DNA of 64,000 bases from Streptococcus sp. 'caviae'. GTDB lineage: Bacteria; Bacillota; Bacilli; Lactobacillales; Streptococcaceae. The position numbers and the translations under genes are program-made. The notes below the pieces were generated by a model. It saw only the letters and a list, made by a program, of their open reading frames with translations, was not told the DNA's origin and searched no databases. Within the stretch, counting starts at the first letter, position 1. Every line of letters begins with the position of its first letter. Shown here in pieces: positions 35,998-44,512 of this stretch. The DNA lies in NCBI RefSeq assembly GCF_001937065.1, contig NZ_MOWR01000002.1, forward strand, positions 1 through 64,000. Reading direction: 5' to 3'.

Positions 35998-36055
35998 AAC
36001 TGGGACAGACGCACATGATTGCTCAGCAATTATGGATGTCTGTCCCAGTTTTTAT
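35998..36055. terminator. tgggacagac hairpin, probably terminator of merR
   Basis: aactgggacagac pairs with gtctgtcccagtt over a long loop that itself holds attgctcagcaat. Its arms match those of the terminator at 8243-8280. It ends 22 nt before the stop of the minus-strand merR gene and has a T run in that direction's partner strand. Confidence 0.75.
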
Positions 36056-36076
36056 ATGAATAAACAGCAGTTCAGA

Positions 36077-36931
36077 CTAAAGACCTTTTGTGTTTTCTGT
36101 TTGTTTGATGGCCACCTGCATCCTGATAAACATATCTCTCTTATTTTGATTGAGACGCGGATGCTCGTGGATAACCTCACAGATATAATCGCCTGTAATA
36201 TCATACCCCTTATTGATGATCATTTGATAAAAGAGATCGAGTTTTTCAATTTCCTCCTGAAAGGAAGTACAGTAGGTCAAGGCATAAAGACTGGAAGGGT
36301 AAGTCTTGATTGCAAAATTATCAGTCTCATCGTTTGAAAACATGAACATTTGATGAGATAGCCAGTTTCTGCATTTAAAATCTTTCTGAGCGATAATTGA
36401 GCCGACACGGGAAAAAATCGAATAGGAAAGCTTGCTTTTTTTCAGAGCTAATTTAAACTCTCGCAGGTGAAATTCATAGTCTTCATCAGTCATCTGATAA
36501 ATATTCTGCTGCGTTTGATAAATAATCATCCTTCTGGCCGGCAGAGTAAGAATTTCTAAATCGCGGCAGTGCCTTTTATAATCATAAATCTGTGCACCGG
36601 TTTGGAAAGTATCTATTTCCTTTAAACGTTCTTCTAAGCGGTGTTTTTCAGAGAGGAGATGCTGCCGGTGTTCATTGATGAAATGGTTGATTTCGGTCAG
36701 ATTTTCTTGAGTAGACAGGATAGCTCTTATTTCTTCTAGGGAAAAGTCAAGCTGGCGCAGATACTGAATCTCATCTACTATCTGCGACTGATTGATATGA
36801 TAGTAGCGGTAGCCGGTCTCCTTATCAATAGAATAAGGACTTAGAAGGCCGATTTTATCATAATATCGCAGGGTCTGAATTGAGATATTATTAATACGGG
36901 AGAAATCTCCGATTTTTAAAATAAGATTCAT
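36077..36931 (-). CDS. MerR-family regulator with effector-binding domain
   Basis: Encodes 284 residues. The N-terminal MerR helix-turn-helix is clear (LKIGDFSRINNISIQTLRYYD cut at 20, GLLSPYSIDKETGYRYY), then a coiled dimer helix (residues 80-118) and a C-terminal domain of the GyrI/BltR effector-binding type. ATG 36931 is chosen for the aggag site upstream and the family start; the frame extends further without support. It is divergent from a dehydrogenase gene whose promoter has the 19-bp spacer typical of MerR activation. The pair probably forms a ligand-responsive switch. Ligand unknown. Confidence 0.88.
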   Translation of the reverse strand: MNLILKIGDFSRINNISIQTLRYYDKIGLLSPYSIDKETGYRYYHINQSQIVDEIQYLRQLDFSLEEIRAILSTQENLTEINHFINEHRQHLLSEKHRLEERLKEIDTFQTGAQIYDYKRHCRDLEILTLPARRMIIYQTQQNIYQMTDEDYEFHLREFKLALKKSKLSYSIFSRVGSIIAQKDFKCRNWLSHQMFMFSNDETDNFAIKTYPSSLYALTYCTSFQEEIEKLDLFYQMIINKGYDITGDYICEVIHEHPRLNQNKRDMFIRMQVAIKQTENTKGL

Positions 36932-36942
36932 GACTTTTCTCC

Positions 36943-36975
36943 TTGACTCTATAGTTACTATAGATATTATAATAT
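36943..36975 (+). promoter_or_regulatory. MerR-type promoter with central dyad
   Basis: -35 ttgact (36943-36948) and -10 tataat (36968-36973) are 19 bp apart. The spacer holds the dyad tctatagt-t-actataga (36948-36964). This over-long spacer with a central inverted repeat is the hallmark of promoters activated by MerR proteins. The palindrome atattataatat (36964-36975) also supplies a -10 box on the minus strand for merR itself. Confidence 0.85.
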
Positions 36976-37013
36976 AGTTGTGAAAAAAATAACAATAAAA
37001 GGAGGACAGGCAC

Positions 37014-38054
37014 ATGCGAAATGCAAAAATTCGAGCCATCCAATATGGCTGTGGTAAGATGTCCAAGGTCATTCTTAAAAATCTCTTAGATCACGGTGTT
37101 GAAATTGTCGGAGCTATCGACACGAATCCAGCAGTGGTAGGACAGGATATTGGAGATTTTGCCGATTTAGGTTATAAGACAGGCGTCATTATTTCTGATC
37201 AGGCTGATCAGGTCTTTCAAGACTGTGATGCTGATATTGCCATTGTAACTATCTTTTCTTACATGCCCGAAATGTACGTATTCTATGAAAAAGCTATCAA
37301 AAATGGAGTCAATGTTATCTCTACCTGTGAAGAAGCTATTTATCCTTGGACGACTTCCCCATCTGAAACTAACCGTTTGGATAAATTAGCCAAAAAATAT
37401 GGTGTGACTATTATGGGTTCAGGCATGCAAGACATTTACTGGATTAATATGCCTTGTCTGGCAATGGCGGGGATGAACCGGATTAAAAAGGTTAAAGGAG
37501 CTGTTAGCTATAATGTTGAAGACTATGGTTTAGCTCTGGCCGAAGCTCATGGTGCTGGTTATGATATTGATCGTTTTGAGCGTGAAATTGCTTCTGCTGA
37601 AAGTTTACCATCTTATATGTGGAATGCCGCTGAGGCTATCTGCTCTAAGATGAATTGGACTATCCAGTCTATTGGTCAAAAGAGTGTTCCTTATGTTTTG
37701 GATGAAGCTATTTATTCTGAAACCTTAGAGCGTACCATTCCAGCTGGGCAGGTGACAGGTATGTCAGCAGTTACTCAAATAAAGACCCATCAAGGCATTG
37801 AATTGGAAGTTGAATGTATTGGTAAGGTCTATGGTCCAGATGATGGGGATATGTGTGACTGGGAAATAAGCGGAGATCCCAATCTTACGTTTTCAGTTGC
37901 TAAACCCGATACTGTTGCCTTAACTTGCGCGACTATTGTCAATCGCATTCCAAGCGTCCTTGACGCCCCCGCTGGCTATGTTACAGCGGAAAAAGCCCGT
38001 TTGCTGGCTTATCCGACTTATCCGCTTCATACTTATGTGGAAGGCTGGTCGTAA
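37014..38054 (+). CDS. NAD(P)-dependent dehydrogenase related to 2,4-diaminopentanoate dehydrogenase
   Basis: Encodes 346 residues. The N-terminal DapB-like Rossmann fold is visible ([34 protein letters not shown], then the TCEEAIYPW and [10 protein letters not shown] region). Overall it resembles 2,4-diaminopentanoate dehydrogenase-type proteins, which oxidise amines with NAD(P). The true substrate is unknown. An aaaggagg site precedes the ATG. It is divergent from, and probably activated by, the adjacent MerR protein. Gene and regulator together lie between two identical 57-bp repeats. Confidence 0.8.
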   Translation: MRNAKIRAIQYGCGKMSKVILKNLLDHGVEIVGAIDTNPAVVGQDIGDFADLGYKTGVIISDQADQVFQDCDADIAIVTIFSYMPEMYVFYEKAIKNGVNVISTCEEAIYPWTTSPSETNRLDKLAKKYGVTIMGSGMQDIYWINMPCLAMAGMNRIKKVKGAVSYNVEDYGLALAEAHGAGYDIDRFEREIASAESLPSYMWNAAEAICSKMNWTIQSIGQKSVPYVLDEAIYSETLERTIPAGQVTGMSAVTQIKTHQGIELEVECIGKVYGPDDGDMCDWEISGDPNLTFSVAKPDTVALTCATIVNRIPSVLDAPAGYVTAEKARLLAYPTYPLHTYVEGWS

Positions 38055-38066
38055 AAATTAATTTTA

Positions 38067-38123
38067 AAAAAGAGTGAGAAAAATCGATTTCTGCCAAATC
38101 TCGATTGAATCTCACTCTTTTTT
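38067..38123. repeat. 57-bp repeat copy B (bidirectional terminator)
   Basis: Identical over 57 bases and in the same orientation to 35857-35913. It acts as terminator of the dehydrogenase gene and, from the other side, of the minus-strand monooxygenase-like gene ending at 38131. Confidence 0.9.
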
Positions 38124-38130
38124 GGTATTC

Positions 38131-38412
38131 TTATTGTTCTGCAACCTTAATAACAGGGTCAGCTGTGCTGTAATCTTGTAAATGTTCCATTAATTGAAGA
38201 AAATGCGGATTGGTGTTGTGCTGGTCGATTGCAGCTTGATTTTCCCATTCTTCAACCATGACAAATTGGTTGGGCAGATCCACCGCTTCATAGAGCTGAT
38301 ACGCATGGTTTCCATTCTCTGCACGCGATGATTCAATCAGAGGCGCGACGTCTGCTAAAAATGCTTGTCTTTTGTCCGCTTTAATAAAAAATACAGCATT
38401 GATTATTTTCAT
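38131..38412 (-). CDS. antibiotic biosynthesis monooxygenase (ABM) domain protein
   Basis: Encodes 93 residues, the length of a single ABM/YgiN-type domain: MKIINAVFFIKADKRQAFL, then NHAYQLYEAVDLPNQFVMVEEW and HNTNPHFLQLMEHLQ. Members are small cytoplasmic dimers acting on quinols or other aromatic compounds, or simply ligand-binding. ATG 38412 is set by aaaggag at the right spacing; an earlier frame start has none. It is a single gene with copy B of the 57-bp repeat as terminator. Confidence 0.85.
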   Translation of the reverse strand: MKIINAVFFIKADKRQAFLADVAPLIESSRAENGNHAYQLYEAVDLPNQFVMVEEWENQAAIDQHNTNPHFLQLMEHLQDYSTADPVIKVAEQ

Positions 38413-38722
38413 TGTAGGGCTCCTTTCGAAAGACATTTAAGAGACAATTGGTTTCGCTTACATTATATCATTTTAAAAGGCAGATTGATATTTTGGTCTG
38501 TTAAATAGTGAAAAATAAGAAAGCGGCAACTATCCAGTTGATATGCCATTGGAGCTCTCGCAATTGATTGCTCATATAAGGTGCTTAAACGAAGAAAGCC
38601 ATTATGTCAATCAACGGCTTTGTTAATCTATTTGAAAAATAAAGGTCTGGGACGTTTTTGTCACAGACCTTTGCTGTTTAGTTTTTTACCTGTTAGAAGC
38701 AACAGGGAGTATAGGTTTGAAC
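38413..38722. other. intergenic stretch with one terminator
   Basis: About 310 bases between two minus-strand genes. Apart from the hairpin at 38641-38672 and a likely promoter zone for the ABM gene near 38440-38500, nothing is recognised. The short plus-strand frames here have no ribosome binding site and run into the antisense of the DUF975 gene. Confidence 0.5.
38641..38672 (-). terminator. terminator of the DUF975 gene
   Basis: aaaggtctg and cagaccttt form a perfect 9-bp stem with a 14-nt loop; on the minus strand it is followed by attttt. It lies downstream of the gene ending at 38723. Confidence 0.7.
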
Positions 38723-39445
38723 TTAGTTGGCGGGCAAGGCTGGGTTTATCTGGTCCTTGGCACTGTTATCGATTAGATTTTGGTAGAAAGCTGCAGTTGT
38801 TGTCTGTATATAAGGAATTAACCACAGATAACCGATACCGGCTGTTAAATTAGCTAGAATAGCCCAGCCAATAAAACTCAGATTAAGGACAAAGTACTCC
38901 CATTTGTGCCCCATCATTAACTGCCGGCTTTCAGTGATGGCCTGAGTGACGGTCATTGACTCGCCCTTTTCCAATTTATCTTTGAGGATATAATTAGTCA
39001 TGCTATAACTGTAAGTTTTAATGATCCCGGGGATGACAAGGAGAAGCGACCATAGATATATAAAAATTATCATGACCAGATTAGTCGGGAAGAACTTTCC
39101 AAAGCGTCCTTCTTTTAAAAGGTAAGTGCCGGCTTCAGTATAGGTTGGTCTTTTTCCTCTGAAAAAGTCTAAAAATCCTAAAGTAATGCCAATGATCACA
39201 GTCAATGACCCGACAAACATGGCAAGACTAATAAGTATAAAAAGAGGTGCTCCTATTAAGGCAGCGACTTCTTCATCGATAGCAACAGCGAGTGATGCGA
39301 CGAGTACAAAAACTATTAGTACACAGCCCCAAACAATTGCTGAGATAGTGAGAGCCGGCAGGGCATACAAGCCGACAGCATAGGCCCAGTTGCCCTGAAG
39401 GCGCTCTTTAGCCTGCATTTTTAATTGAGCTCTGGTTTTCGACAT
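38723..39445 (-). CDS. DUF975 family membrane protein
   Basis: Encodes 240 residues. The family start is clear (SKTRAQLKMQAKERLQGNWAYAV), followed by hydrophobic segments at about 27-60, 65-92, 118-140 and 190-215. The DUF975 marker IPGIIKTYSYSMTNYIL near 142 and ESRQLMMGHKWEYFVLNLSF near 172 are present. Function is unknown. ATG 39445 is preferred over a start seven codons earlier because the family begins with this Met and an aaggag lies upstream. It stands alone, divergent from the trp operon leader. Confidence 0.87.
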   Translation of the reverse strand: MSKTRAQLKMQAKERLQGNWAYAVGLYALPALTISAIVWGCVLIVFVLVASLAVAIDEEVAALIGAPLFILISLAMFVGSLTVIIGITLGFLDFFRGKRPTYTEAGTYLLKEGRFGKFFPTNLVMIIFIYLWSLLLVIPGIIKTYSYSMTNYILKDKLEKGESMTVTQAITESRQLMMGHKWEYFVLNLSFIGWAILANLTAGIGYLWLIPYIQTTTAAFYQNLIDNSAKDQINPALPAN

Positions 39446-39603
39446 AGCAGAGAAACTCCTTAACAATTTAATATGAACTTAACTATAGCATATTTTGAGT
39501 AAGAAAACAATTTCATCAATCAAAGCAAAAGGTTGTCAAAACTTTTTTCAATATGAAAATTCTGATTTTTTTGGAAATTCAGTAAAAAGTCGCTCAAAAG
39601 GGC

Positions 39604-39632
39604 TTGCATTTGTTTTTTAGAAAGTGTATAAT
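39604..39632 (+). promoter_or_regulatory. promoter of the trp operon
   Basis: -35 ttgcat (39604-39609) and -10 tataat (39627-39632) are 17 bp apart. The T-box leader starts about 7 nt downstream. Confidence 0.75.
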
Positions 39633-39638
39633 CGTAGA

Positions 39639-39902
39639 CAAATCAGAAAAGTACCAGAATTTTATGTTTTCAGGGAGCTTGTGGTTATTGCGAACAAGCA
39701 GCAGAATTTTGGGAAGTGGGCTGATTTTCAATAAGGTGAAGATAAACAATATTCTTCAGGTGTGCACCCCTTACTGTGCGACTCCTTGTTGGAGGAGGTT
39801 GAGATGACGGGGAAAGACTATCCTATCCCGTTAACTGAGGTGGCACCGTGTTAGCTAGATGTAACGCCCTCATGCAGATTATTCTGTGTGAGGGCTTTTT
39901 GT
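39639..39902 (+). promoter_or_regulatory. tryptophan T-box leader
   Basis: The core gaggtggcaccgtg lies at 39837-39850 and the terminator gccctcatgcag/ctgtgtgagggc with T run at 39866-39902. Stem I seems to be closed by aaatcag near 39643 and ctgattt near 39721. A TGG at 39717-39719 lies after gaag, where the specifier codon is expected (AGTA of the loop E motif is near 39653). Low charged tRNA-Trp would allow transcription of the chorismate mutase and trp genes. Specifier placement is by eye. Confidence 0.88.
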
Positions 39903-39934
39903 ATTTATGCCAAATTTTCCATGCAGGTGCAATT

Positions 39935-40231
39935 ATGACAGATATCCAGAAGCTAAGAAATCAAATTGATCAGATCGATCATCAATTACTTGTTCTATTA
40001 GCCCAGCGGCAGCAAATGGTTGAGCATATTGGGCGGCTAAAGCCCGCTGGCAGTCAAGCAGCCGTCGCAGCCCCTGAGCGCGTGCGGCAGGTCCTTTTAA
40101 GCAGGCAGCGGGAGGCAGAGGAGCTGGGCTTATCACCAGATGTTGCGCTTGCTGTCTGGCAAGCTATGATTGAAGCCTTCACAGCTTTAGAGCTGCGTGT
40201 CAATAGCAATCATGAAATGAATAGAAAGTGA
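39935..40231 (+). CDS. chorismate mutase (AroQ class), first gene of the trp operon
   Basis: Encodes 98 residues: MTDIQKLRNQIDQIDHQLLVL is the typical AroQ first helix with its active-site Arg, followed by AQRQQMVEHIGRLK (Arg, Lys) and ERVRQVLLSRQREAEELGLS. It converts chorismate to prephenate for Phe and Tyr. A monofunctional mutase at the head of a tryptophan operon is notable because it draws on the same chorismate pool as TrpE. The ribosome binding site is weak (caggtgc). The stop overlaps the region before trpE. Confidence 0.88.
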   Translation: MTDIQKLRNQIDQIDHQLLVLLAQRQQMVEHIGRLKPAGSQAAVAAPERVRQVLLSRQREAEELGLSPDVALAVWQAMIEAFTALELRVNSNHEMNRK

Positions 40232-40239
40232 GCCTAAAC

Positions 40240-41598
40240 ATGAAAAAGATACTAAATGCTGATATTTTAACACCAATTCTTGCTTACATGCGCGTGCAGG
40301 GCGAACACAAGGTGATTCTGGAATCAATCCCGCGTGAAAAGGAAAATGCCCGTTTTTCAATTGTTGCTTACAATCCGGTTTTTGAAATCAAATTTGAAGA
40401 TGGACGGCTGACAGAAAATAGCAAAGTTATTGACAGTGATCCTTTGGATTATCTCAGTCAACTGACGGTCAAGTCACAGGAATCTCAGGATTTGCCCTTT
40501 AACGGCGGTGCCATTGGTTTTGTCGGCTATGACATGATCAGCCTCTATGAAAGGATCGGCGAGATTCCTCAAGATACCATTGGAACGCCAGACATGCAGT
40601 TTTTTGTCTACGAATCTTACCTGATTTTCGACCATAAAAAAGAAAAAGTGGTTATTGTCGAAGATAATATTTACAGCGGCAGAAGCGAAGCTGCGCAGCA
40701 GGCGGCACTGGAGAAGGTTTTAGCTGATTTAAAGACCCAGTCTGATGATGAATTTTCAGAACGTGACCTGCACCAGCTGACCTTTAAGAATCACTTGGAA
40801 GAAAGTGAGTTTAGGGATATGGTCACTAAGGCCAAACAGCTCATTCGCCAGGGAGACATGTTCCAGTGCGTGCTCAGTCAGCGCTTCTCAGCAGATATTA
40901 CCGGCAAGCCGCTGGACTTCTATCGTAATTTGCGTATCACCAATCCTTCCAATTATCTTTACTTCTATGATTTTGGCGATTATCAGATTATAGGTGCCAG
41001 CCCTGAAAGTTTAGTGTCTGTCAAAAATAGGGTGGTCACCACCAATCCTATCGCAGGCACGCGTCCTCGGGGAGCAGACGAACAAGAAGACCGGGCGCTG
41101 GCAGAGGACTTACAGTCAGATGTCAAAGAGACCGCAGAACACCGGATGCTGGTGGATCTGGGACGCAATGATATTGGCAAAATCGCTGAAATTGGAACGG
41201 TTAAAGTTACCAAGTACATGGAAGTCGAGTTTTTCCGCTATGTCATGCATTTGACCAGTGTGGTAAAGGGGCAGCTGTTATCAGAATTAAGCGCCATGGA
41301 TGCTCTCAAATCAACACTGCCGGCGGGTACAGTATCCGGTGCTCCGAAAATCCGTGCCATGAATCGTATTTATGAACTCGAAAAGGAAAAGCGCGGTATT
41401 TACGCCGGCGCCATCGGCTATCTGTCAGCAACCGGCGATATGGACTTTGCCATTGCTATTCGGACGATGATTATTAAAGATCACAAGGCCTATGTTCAGG
41501 CCGGTGCAGGAATTGTGTATGACAGCATACCCGAAAATGAATACTATGAGACCATTAACAAGGCCAAAGCCATGACTAGAATAGGAGAAGTTCTATGA
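40240..41598 (+). CDS. trpE: anthranilate synthase component I
   Basis: Encodes 452 residues. It makes anthranilate from chorismate with ammonia from TrpG. The start MKKILNADILTPILAYMR matches the family, including the LTPI region that contributes to tryptophan feedback binding. Catalytic-domain motifs are IGASPESLV, NPIAGTRPRG, EHRMLVDLGRNDIG and STLPAGTVSGAPKIRAM, IYAGAIGY. ATG 40240 is used; a GTG at 40228 overlaps the previous stop. The end overlaps trpG (ATGA). Confidence 0.97.
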   Translation: MKKILNADILTPILAYMRVQGEHKVILESIPREKENARFSIVAYNPVFEIKFEDGRLTENSKVIDSDPLDYLSQLTVKSQESQDLPFNGGAIGFVGYDMISLYERIGEIPQDTIGTPDMQFFVYESYLIFDHKKEKVVIVEDNIYSGRSEAAQQAALEKVLADLKTQSDDEFSERDLHQLTFKNHLEESEFRDMVTKAKQLIRQGDMFQCVLSQRFSADITGKPLDFYRNLRITNPSNYLYFYDFGDYQIIGASPESLVSVKNRVVTTNPIAGTRPRGADEQEDRALAEDLQSDVKETAEHRMLVDLGRNDIGKIAEIGTVKVTKYMEVEFFRYVMHLTSVVKGQLLSELSAMDALKSTLPAGTVSGAPKIRAMNRIYELEKEKRGIYAGAIGYLSATGDMDFAIAIRTMIIKDHKAYVQAGAGIVYDSIPENEYYETINKAKAMTRIGEVL

Positions 41599-42164
41599 TT
41601 TTACTGGTTGATAATTACGACTCTTTCACCTATAACCTAGCCCAGTACCTAGGACAGTTTACTCAGGTCAAAGTTCTTAGAAATGATGCAGTAGAGCTCT
41701 ATGAAAGGGCAGATGAAGCTCACGCACTTGTTCTGTCCCCGGGTCCCGGCTGGCCGGCTGATGCTGGAAAAATGGAGCGTTTAATTAAAGATTTTGCAGG
41801 GAAGAAGCCGATTTTAGGTATTTGCTTAGGGCATCAGGCCATTGCTGAAAGTTTTGGCGGCCGATTGGGCTTGGCTCAACAGGTTATGCACGGCAAGCAA
41901 AGTCAGATGGTTCTTGAAGTTTCTTGTCCGATTTTTGATAGATTGCCAAATCAGCTTGATATTATGCGTTATCACTCTATTGCAGTTGAAGAGCTGCCGA
42001 AGGATTTTGAGGTCGTTGCAAGAACCTCAGACGACGCAGAAATCATGGCTATTCAGCACAAAACGCTGCCTATCTACGGTCTGCAGTATCATCCGGAATC
42101 AATCGGAACCCCCCAAGGTTTAAAGATGGTTGAAAATTTTGTCAAGATAGCGGGAAACATTTAG
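41595..42164 (+). CDS. trpG: anthranilate synthase component II (glutamine amidotransferase)
   Basis: Encodes 189 residues. Class I amidotransferase triad: GICLGHQAIAE with the nucleophilic Cys near residue 77, and YHPESIG with His and Glu near 168. The start ILLVDNYDSFTYNLAQYLGQ is standard. It supplies ammonia from glutamine to TrpE. It overlaps trpE by 4 nt, giving coupled translation of equal subunits. Confidence 0.97.
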   Translation: MILLVDNYDSFTYNLAQYLGQFTQVKVLRNDAVELYERADEAHALVLSPGPGWPADAGKMERLIKDFAGKKPILGICLGHQAIAESFGGRLGLAQQVMHGKQSQMVLEVSCPIFDRLPNQLDIMRYHSIAVEELPKDFEVVARTSDDAEIMAIQHKTLPIYGLQYHPESIGTPQGLKMVENFVKIAGNI

Positions 42165-42176
42165 AAGGGAAATATC

Positions 42177-43184
42177 ATGAAAGAAATCTTTGAAAAATTA
42201 GCTGTTCAAACAGATTTATCGGAAAGTCAGATGACAGGCGTTGCCGAAAAAATTTTAAAAGGTCAGCTGACAGAAGCGCAGATTGCAGCCTTTTTGATGG
42301 CTTTAAAAATCAAGGGTGAAACACCTGAAGAAATTTTAGGTTTGGTCAAGGCCATTAAAGAAAATGCTGTTTTGATTCCCAGTCAGGCAAAGAATGTCAT
42401 GGATAACTGCGGTACGGGCGGTGACAAATCCTTTAGCTTTAATATTTCCACTACTTGCAGTTTTATCCTTGCCGGCGGCGGCATCCATGTCGCTAAGCAT
42501 GGCAACCGCTCCATTTCTTCAAAATCAGGCTCTGCTGATGTCTTGGAGGCCTTAGGGATTACCGTTGATCTGGCTCCGGAAAAGCTGGGACAAATCTTAG
42601 ATCAAACGGGCATTGCCTTTCTCTTTGCCCAGAAAATGCATCCGGCCATGCGCTATATTTCACCGGCCAGACAGGCACTGGGGATTCCGACTATTATGAA
42701 TCTGATCGGTCCCTTAACCCATCCGATGGACTTGGAAACACAGCTTATGGGGCTCTATCAGGCTGATTTGCAGCAGGATCTGGCGCAGGTTTTAAAACTT
42801 CTCGGCCGCAGACGAGCTGTTGTTATCACAGGACCGGACAATATGGATGAGGCTGCGCTTTATGGCGTCAATCACTATACACTGCTCAATGAAGGGAAAA
42901 TTTCACAAGGAAGCTTTACCTTTAACGATTTAGGCATGCCGGAAGTCGGTCTTGATGATATTAAAGGCGGGGATGCTCAGAAAAATGCCCAAATTCTCAT
43001 CAGTGTTTTGAAGAATGAACCCAGTCCCTACCTAGAAACAGCTGTCCTTAATGCAGGTCTTGGTTTTTTTGCTAATGGCAAAGCAGATACTCTGGCAGAA
43101 GGGATTGATCTGGCACGGGAGATTATTGCATCAGGGAAAGCCTACGCTAAGCTGCAAGCATTACAGGAGGCACAAGTTGACTAA
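42177..43184 (+). CDS. trpD: anthranilate phosphoribosyltransferase
   Basis: Encodes 335 residues. It joins anthranilate with PRPP. PRPP-binding and active-site motifs are [17 protein letters not shown] near residue 77, [21 protein letters not shown] near 107 (each read in part) and [11 protein letters not shown] near 155. Length is normal. It starts 12 nt after trpG with aaggga as ribosome binding site and ends within the start region of trpC. Confidence 0.97.
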   Translation: MKEIFEKLAVQTDLSESQMTGVAEKILKGQLTEAQIAAFLMALKIKGETPEEILGLVKAIKENAVLIPSQAKNVMDNCGTGGDKSFSFNISTTCSFILAGGGIHVAKHGNRSISSKSGSADVLEALGITVDLAPEKLGQILDQTGIAFLFAQKMHPAMRYISPARQALGIPTIMNLIGPLTHPMDLETQLMGLYQADLQQDLAQVLKLLGRRRAVVITGPDNMDEAALYGVNHYTLLNEGKISQGSFTFNDLGMPEVGLDDIKGGDAQKNAQILISVLKNEPSPYLETAVLNAGLGFFANGKADTLAEGIDLAREIIASGKAYAKLQALQEAQVD

Positions 43185-43944
43185 AGAATTTTTACCAACC
43201 ATTTTGAAACAAAAAAAGGAAGAAGTAGCAAAACTGGCTATGCCGGATTTAAAGCCTCTGCGCAAAAGCTATCGGCTGTTTGACTTTTTAAGAGAGAACA
43301 GGCACCAGCTGCAGATCATTGCTGAAGTCAAAAAGGCCAGTCCCAGTATGGGGGATATCAATCTTGATGTGGATATCATCAAACAGGCAGCACTCTATGA
43401 AGCTGCCGGTGCCGCAATGATTTCTGTCCTGACAGATCAGGTCTTTTTCAAGGGAAATATTGATTACTTAGCTGATATTTCGCAAAAAGTGCAGATTCCT
43501 ACACTGGCCAAAGACTTCATCATTGACGAAAAACAGATTGTCCGCAGCCGCAATGCCGGCGCAACAGTGATTCTGCTTATCGTTGCAGCTCTGCCCAAAC
43601 AGCGTCTCAAGGAGCTCTATGATTTTGCGACTGGCTTGGGCTTGGAAGTTCTGGTGGAAACGCACAATTTGCCTGAATTAGAAATTGCTCACAAAATCGG
43701 TGCTCAGATTATTGGGGTCAACAACCGCAATTTAGTAACTTTTGAAGTTGATATCAATACAAGTCTGGAATTGTCAGCTCACTTTCGCGATGACCGTGTA
43801 TATGTGTCAGAATCCGGTATTTTCAGTCGGCAGGACAGTGAGCTGCTTGCACCCTATTTCAATGCTATTCTTGTCGGAACAGCTTTGATGCAGACAGACA
43901 GCATTGCTGATAAGATGGAGGAATTGGCTGTTGACAAAGGTTAA
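43177..43944 (+). CDS. trpC: indole-3-glycerol phosphate synthase
   Basis: Encodes 255 residues from TTG 43177, which has caggagg 6 nt upstream and overlaps the trpD stop by 8 nt. It closes the indole ring. Active-site segments are [11 protein letters not shown] (Glu, Lys) near 48, LAKDFIID (Lys) near 107, LVETHN (Glu) near 157 and GVNNRNL (Asn) near 177. The loop after ASPS reads MGDI where many species have KGDI; this variant is common in streptococci. Confidence 0.95.
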   Translation: MTKEFLPTILKQKKEEVAKLAMPDLKPLRKSYRLFDFLRENRHQLQIIAEVKKASPSMGDINLDVDIIKQAALYEAAGAAMISVLTDQVFFKGNIDYLADISQKVQIPTLAKDFIIDEKQIVRSRNAGATVILLIVAALPKQRLKELYDFATGLGLEVLVETHNLPELEIAHKIGAQIIGVNNRNLVTFEVDINTSLELSAHFRDDRVYVSESGIFSRQDSELLAPYFNAILVGTALMQTDSIADKMEELAVDKG

Positions 43945-44512
43945 AATTTGCGGCTTGTCCGATCGGGAGGCTGTGCTTACAGCAGTTAAAAGCGGAGCGG
44001 ATTACATCGGTTTTGTTTTTGCTCCCAGCAAGCGTCAGGTCAGCCTTGAGAAGGCTAGCGAGTTAGCCAAAGATATTCCTGCGTCTGTTCAAACAGTCGG
44101 CGTCTTTGTCAGCCCCAGTTTGGAGGAGCTGGAGAAAGCTGTCAAAACAGTTCCGCTGGATCTGGTACAGGTGCACGGAGACTTTGATGAGGAGCTGATA
44201 AATCAGATTTCAGTGCCGATGATCCGTGCGATTCAAGTGACAGCAAAAGAGCCTGTTTTATCGAGCAAGGCCCAATACTTGCTCTTTGATGCTCCCATGG
44301 CCGGCAGCGGTGAGACTTTTGACTGGCAGCTGCTCCAGGATAAGTCTATTAAGCAGCCTTTCTTTATTGCAGGCGGTTTAAATGCAGACAATGTTAAGGA
44401 ATGTATCCATCGTTTTTCTCCTTATGCTGTTGATGTGTCGTCAGGTGTGGAAACGGACGGTCAAAAAGACAGTCAGAAGATTATCAAATTTATAGAAAGT
44501 GTGAAAAAATGA
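43931..44512 (+). CDS. trpF: phosphoribosylanthranilate isomerase
   Basis: Encodes 193 residues from TTG 43931, overlapping the trpC stop by 14 nt, with ggagg about 8 nt upstream. [14 protein letters not shown] carries the catalytic Cys, and [19 protein letters not shown] (general acid Asp region) and [13 protein letters not shown] complete the barrel. It performs the Amadori rearrangement before TrpC. The operon order C-F is as usual in streptococci. The end overlaps trpB by 4 nt. Confidence 0.95.
   Translation: MTKVKICGLSDREAVLTAVKSGADYIGFVFAPSKRQVSLEKASELAKDIPASVQTVGVFVSPSLEELEKAVKTVPLDLVQVHGDFDEELINQISVPMIRAIQVTAKEPVLSSKAQYLLFDAPMAGSGETFDWQLLQDKSIKQPFFIAGGLNADNVKECIHRFSPYAVDVSSGVETDGQKDSQKIIKFIESVKK

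Noticed and set aside
36032..36337. Plus-strand frame of 101 codons antisense to the end of merR
   Set aside because: It lies over the merR terminator and coding end, without a ribosome binding site or family match; it is a shadow of the real gene.
38581..38853. Plus-strand frame of 90 codons after the ABM gene
   Set aside because: It runs through a terminator hairpin and into the antisense of the DUF975 gene, and has no ribosome binding site.
43177..43944. TrpC loop ASPSMG instead of ASPSKG as a possible catalytic defect
   Set aside because: The recognised catalytic residues (Glu and Lys before it, Lys of LAKDF, Glu of LVETHN, Asn of GVNNRN) are all present, and this loop varies among streptococci.
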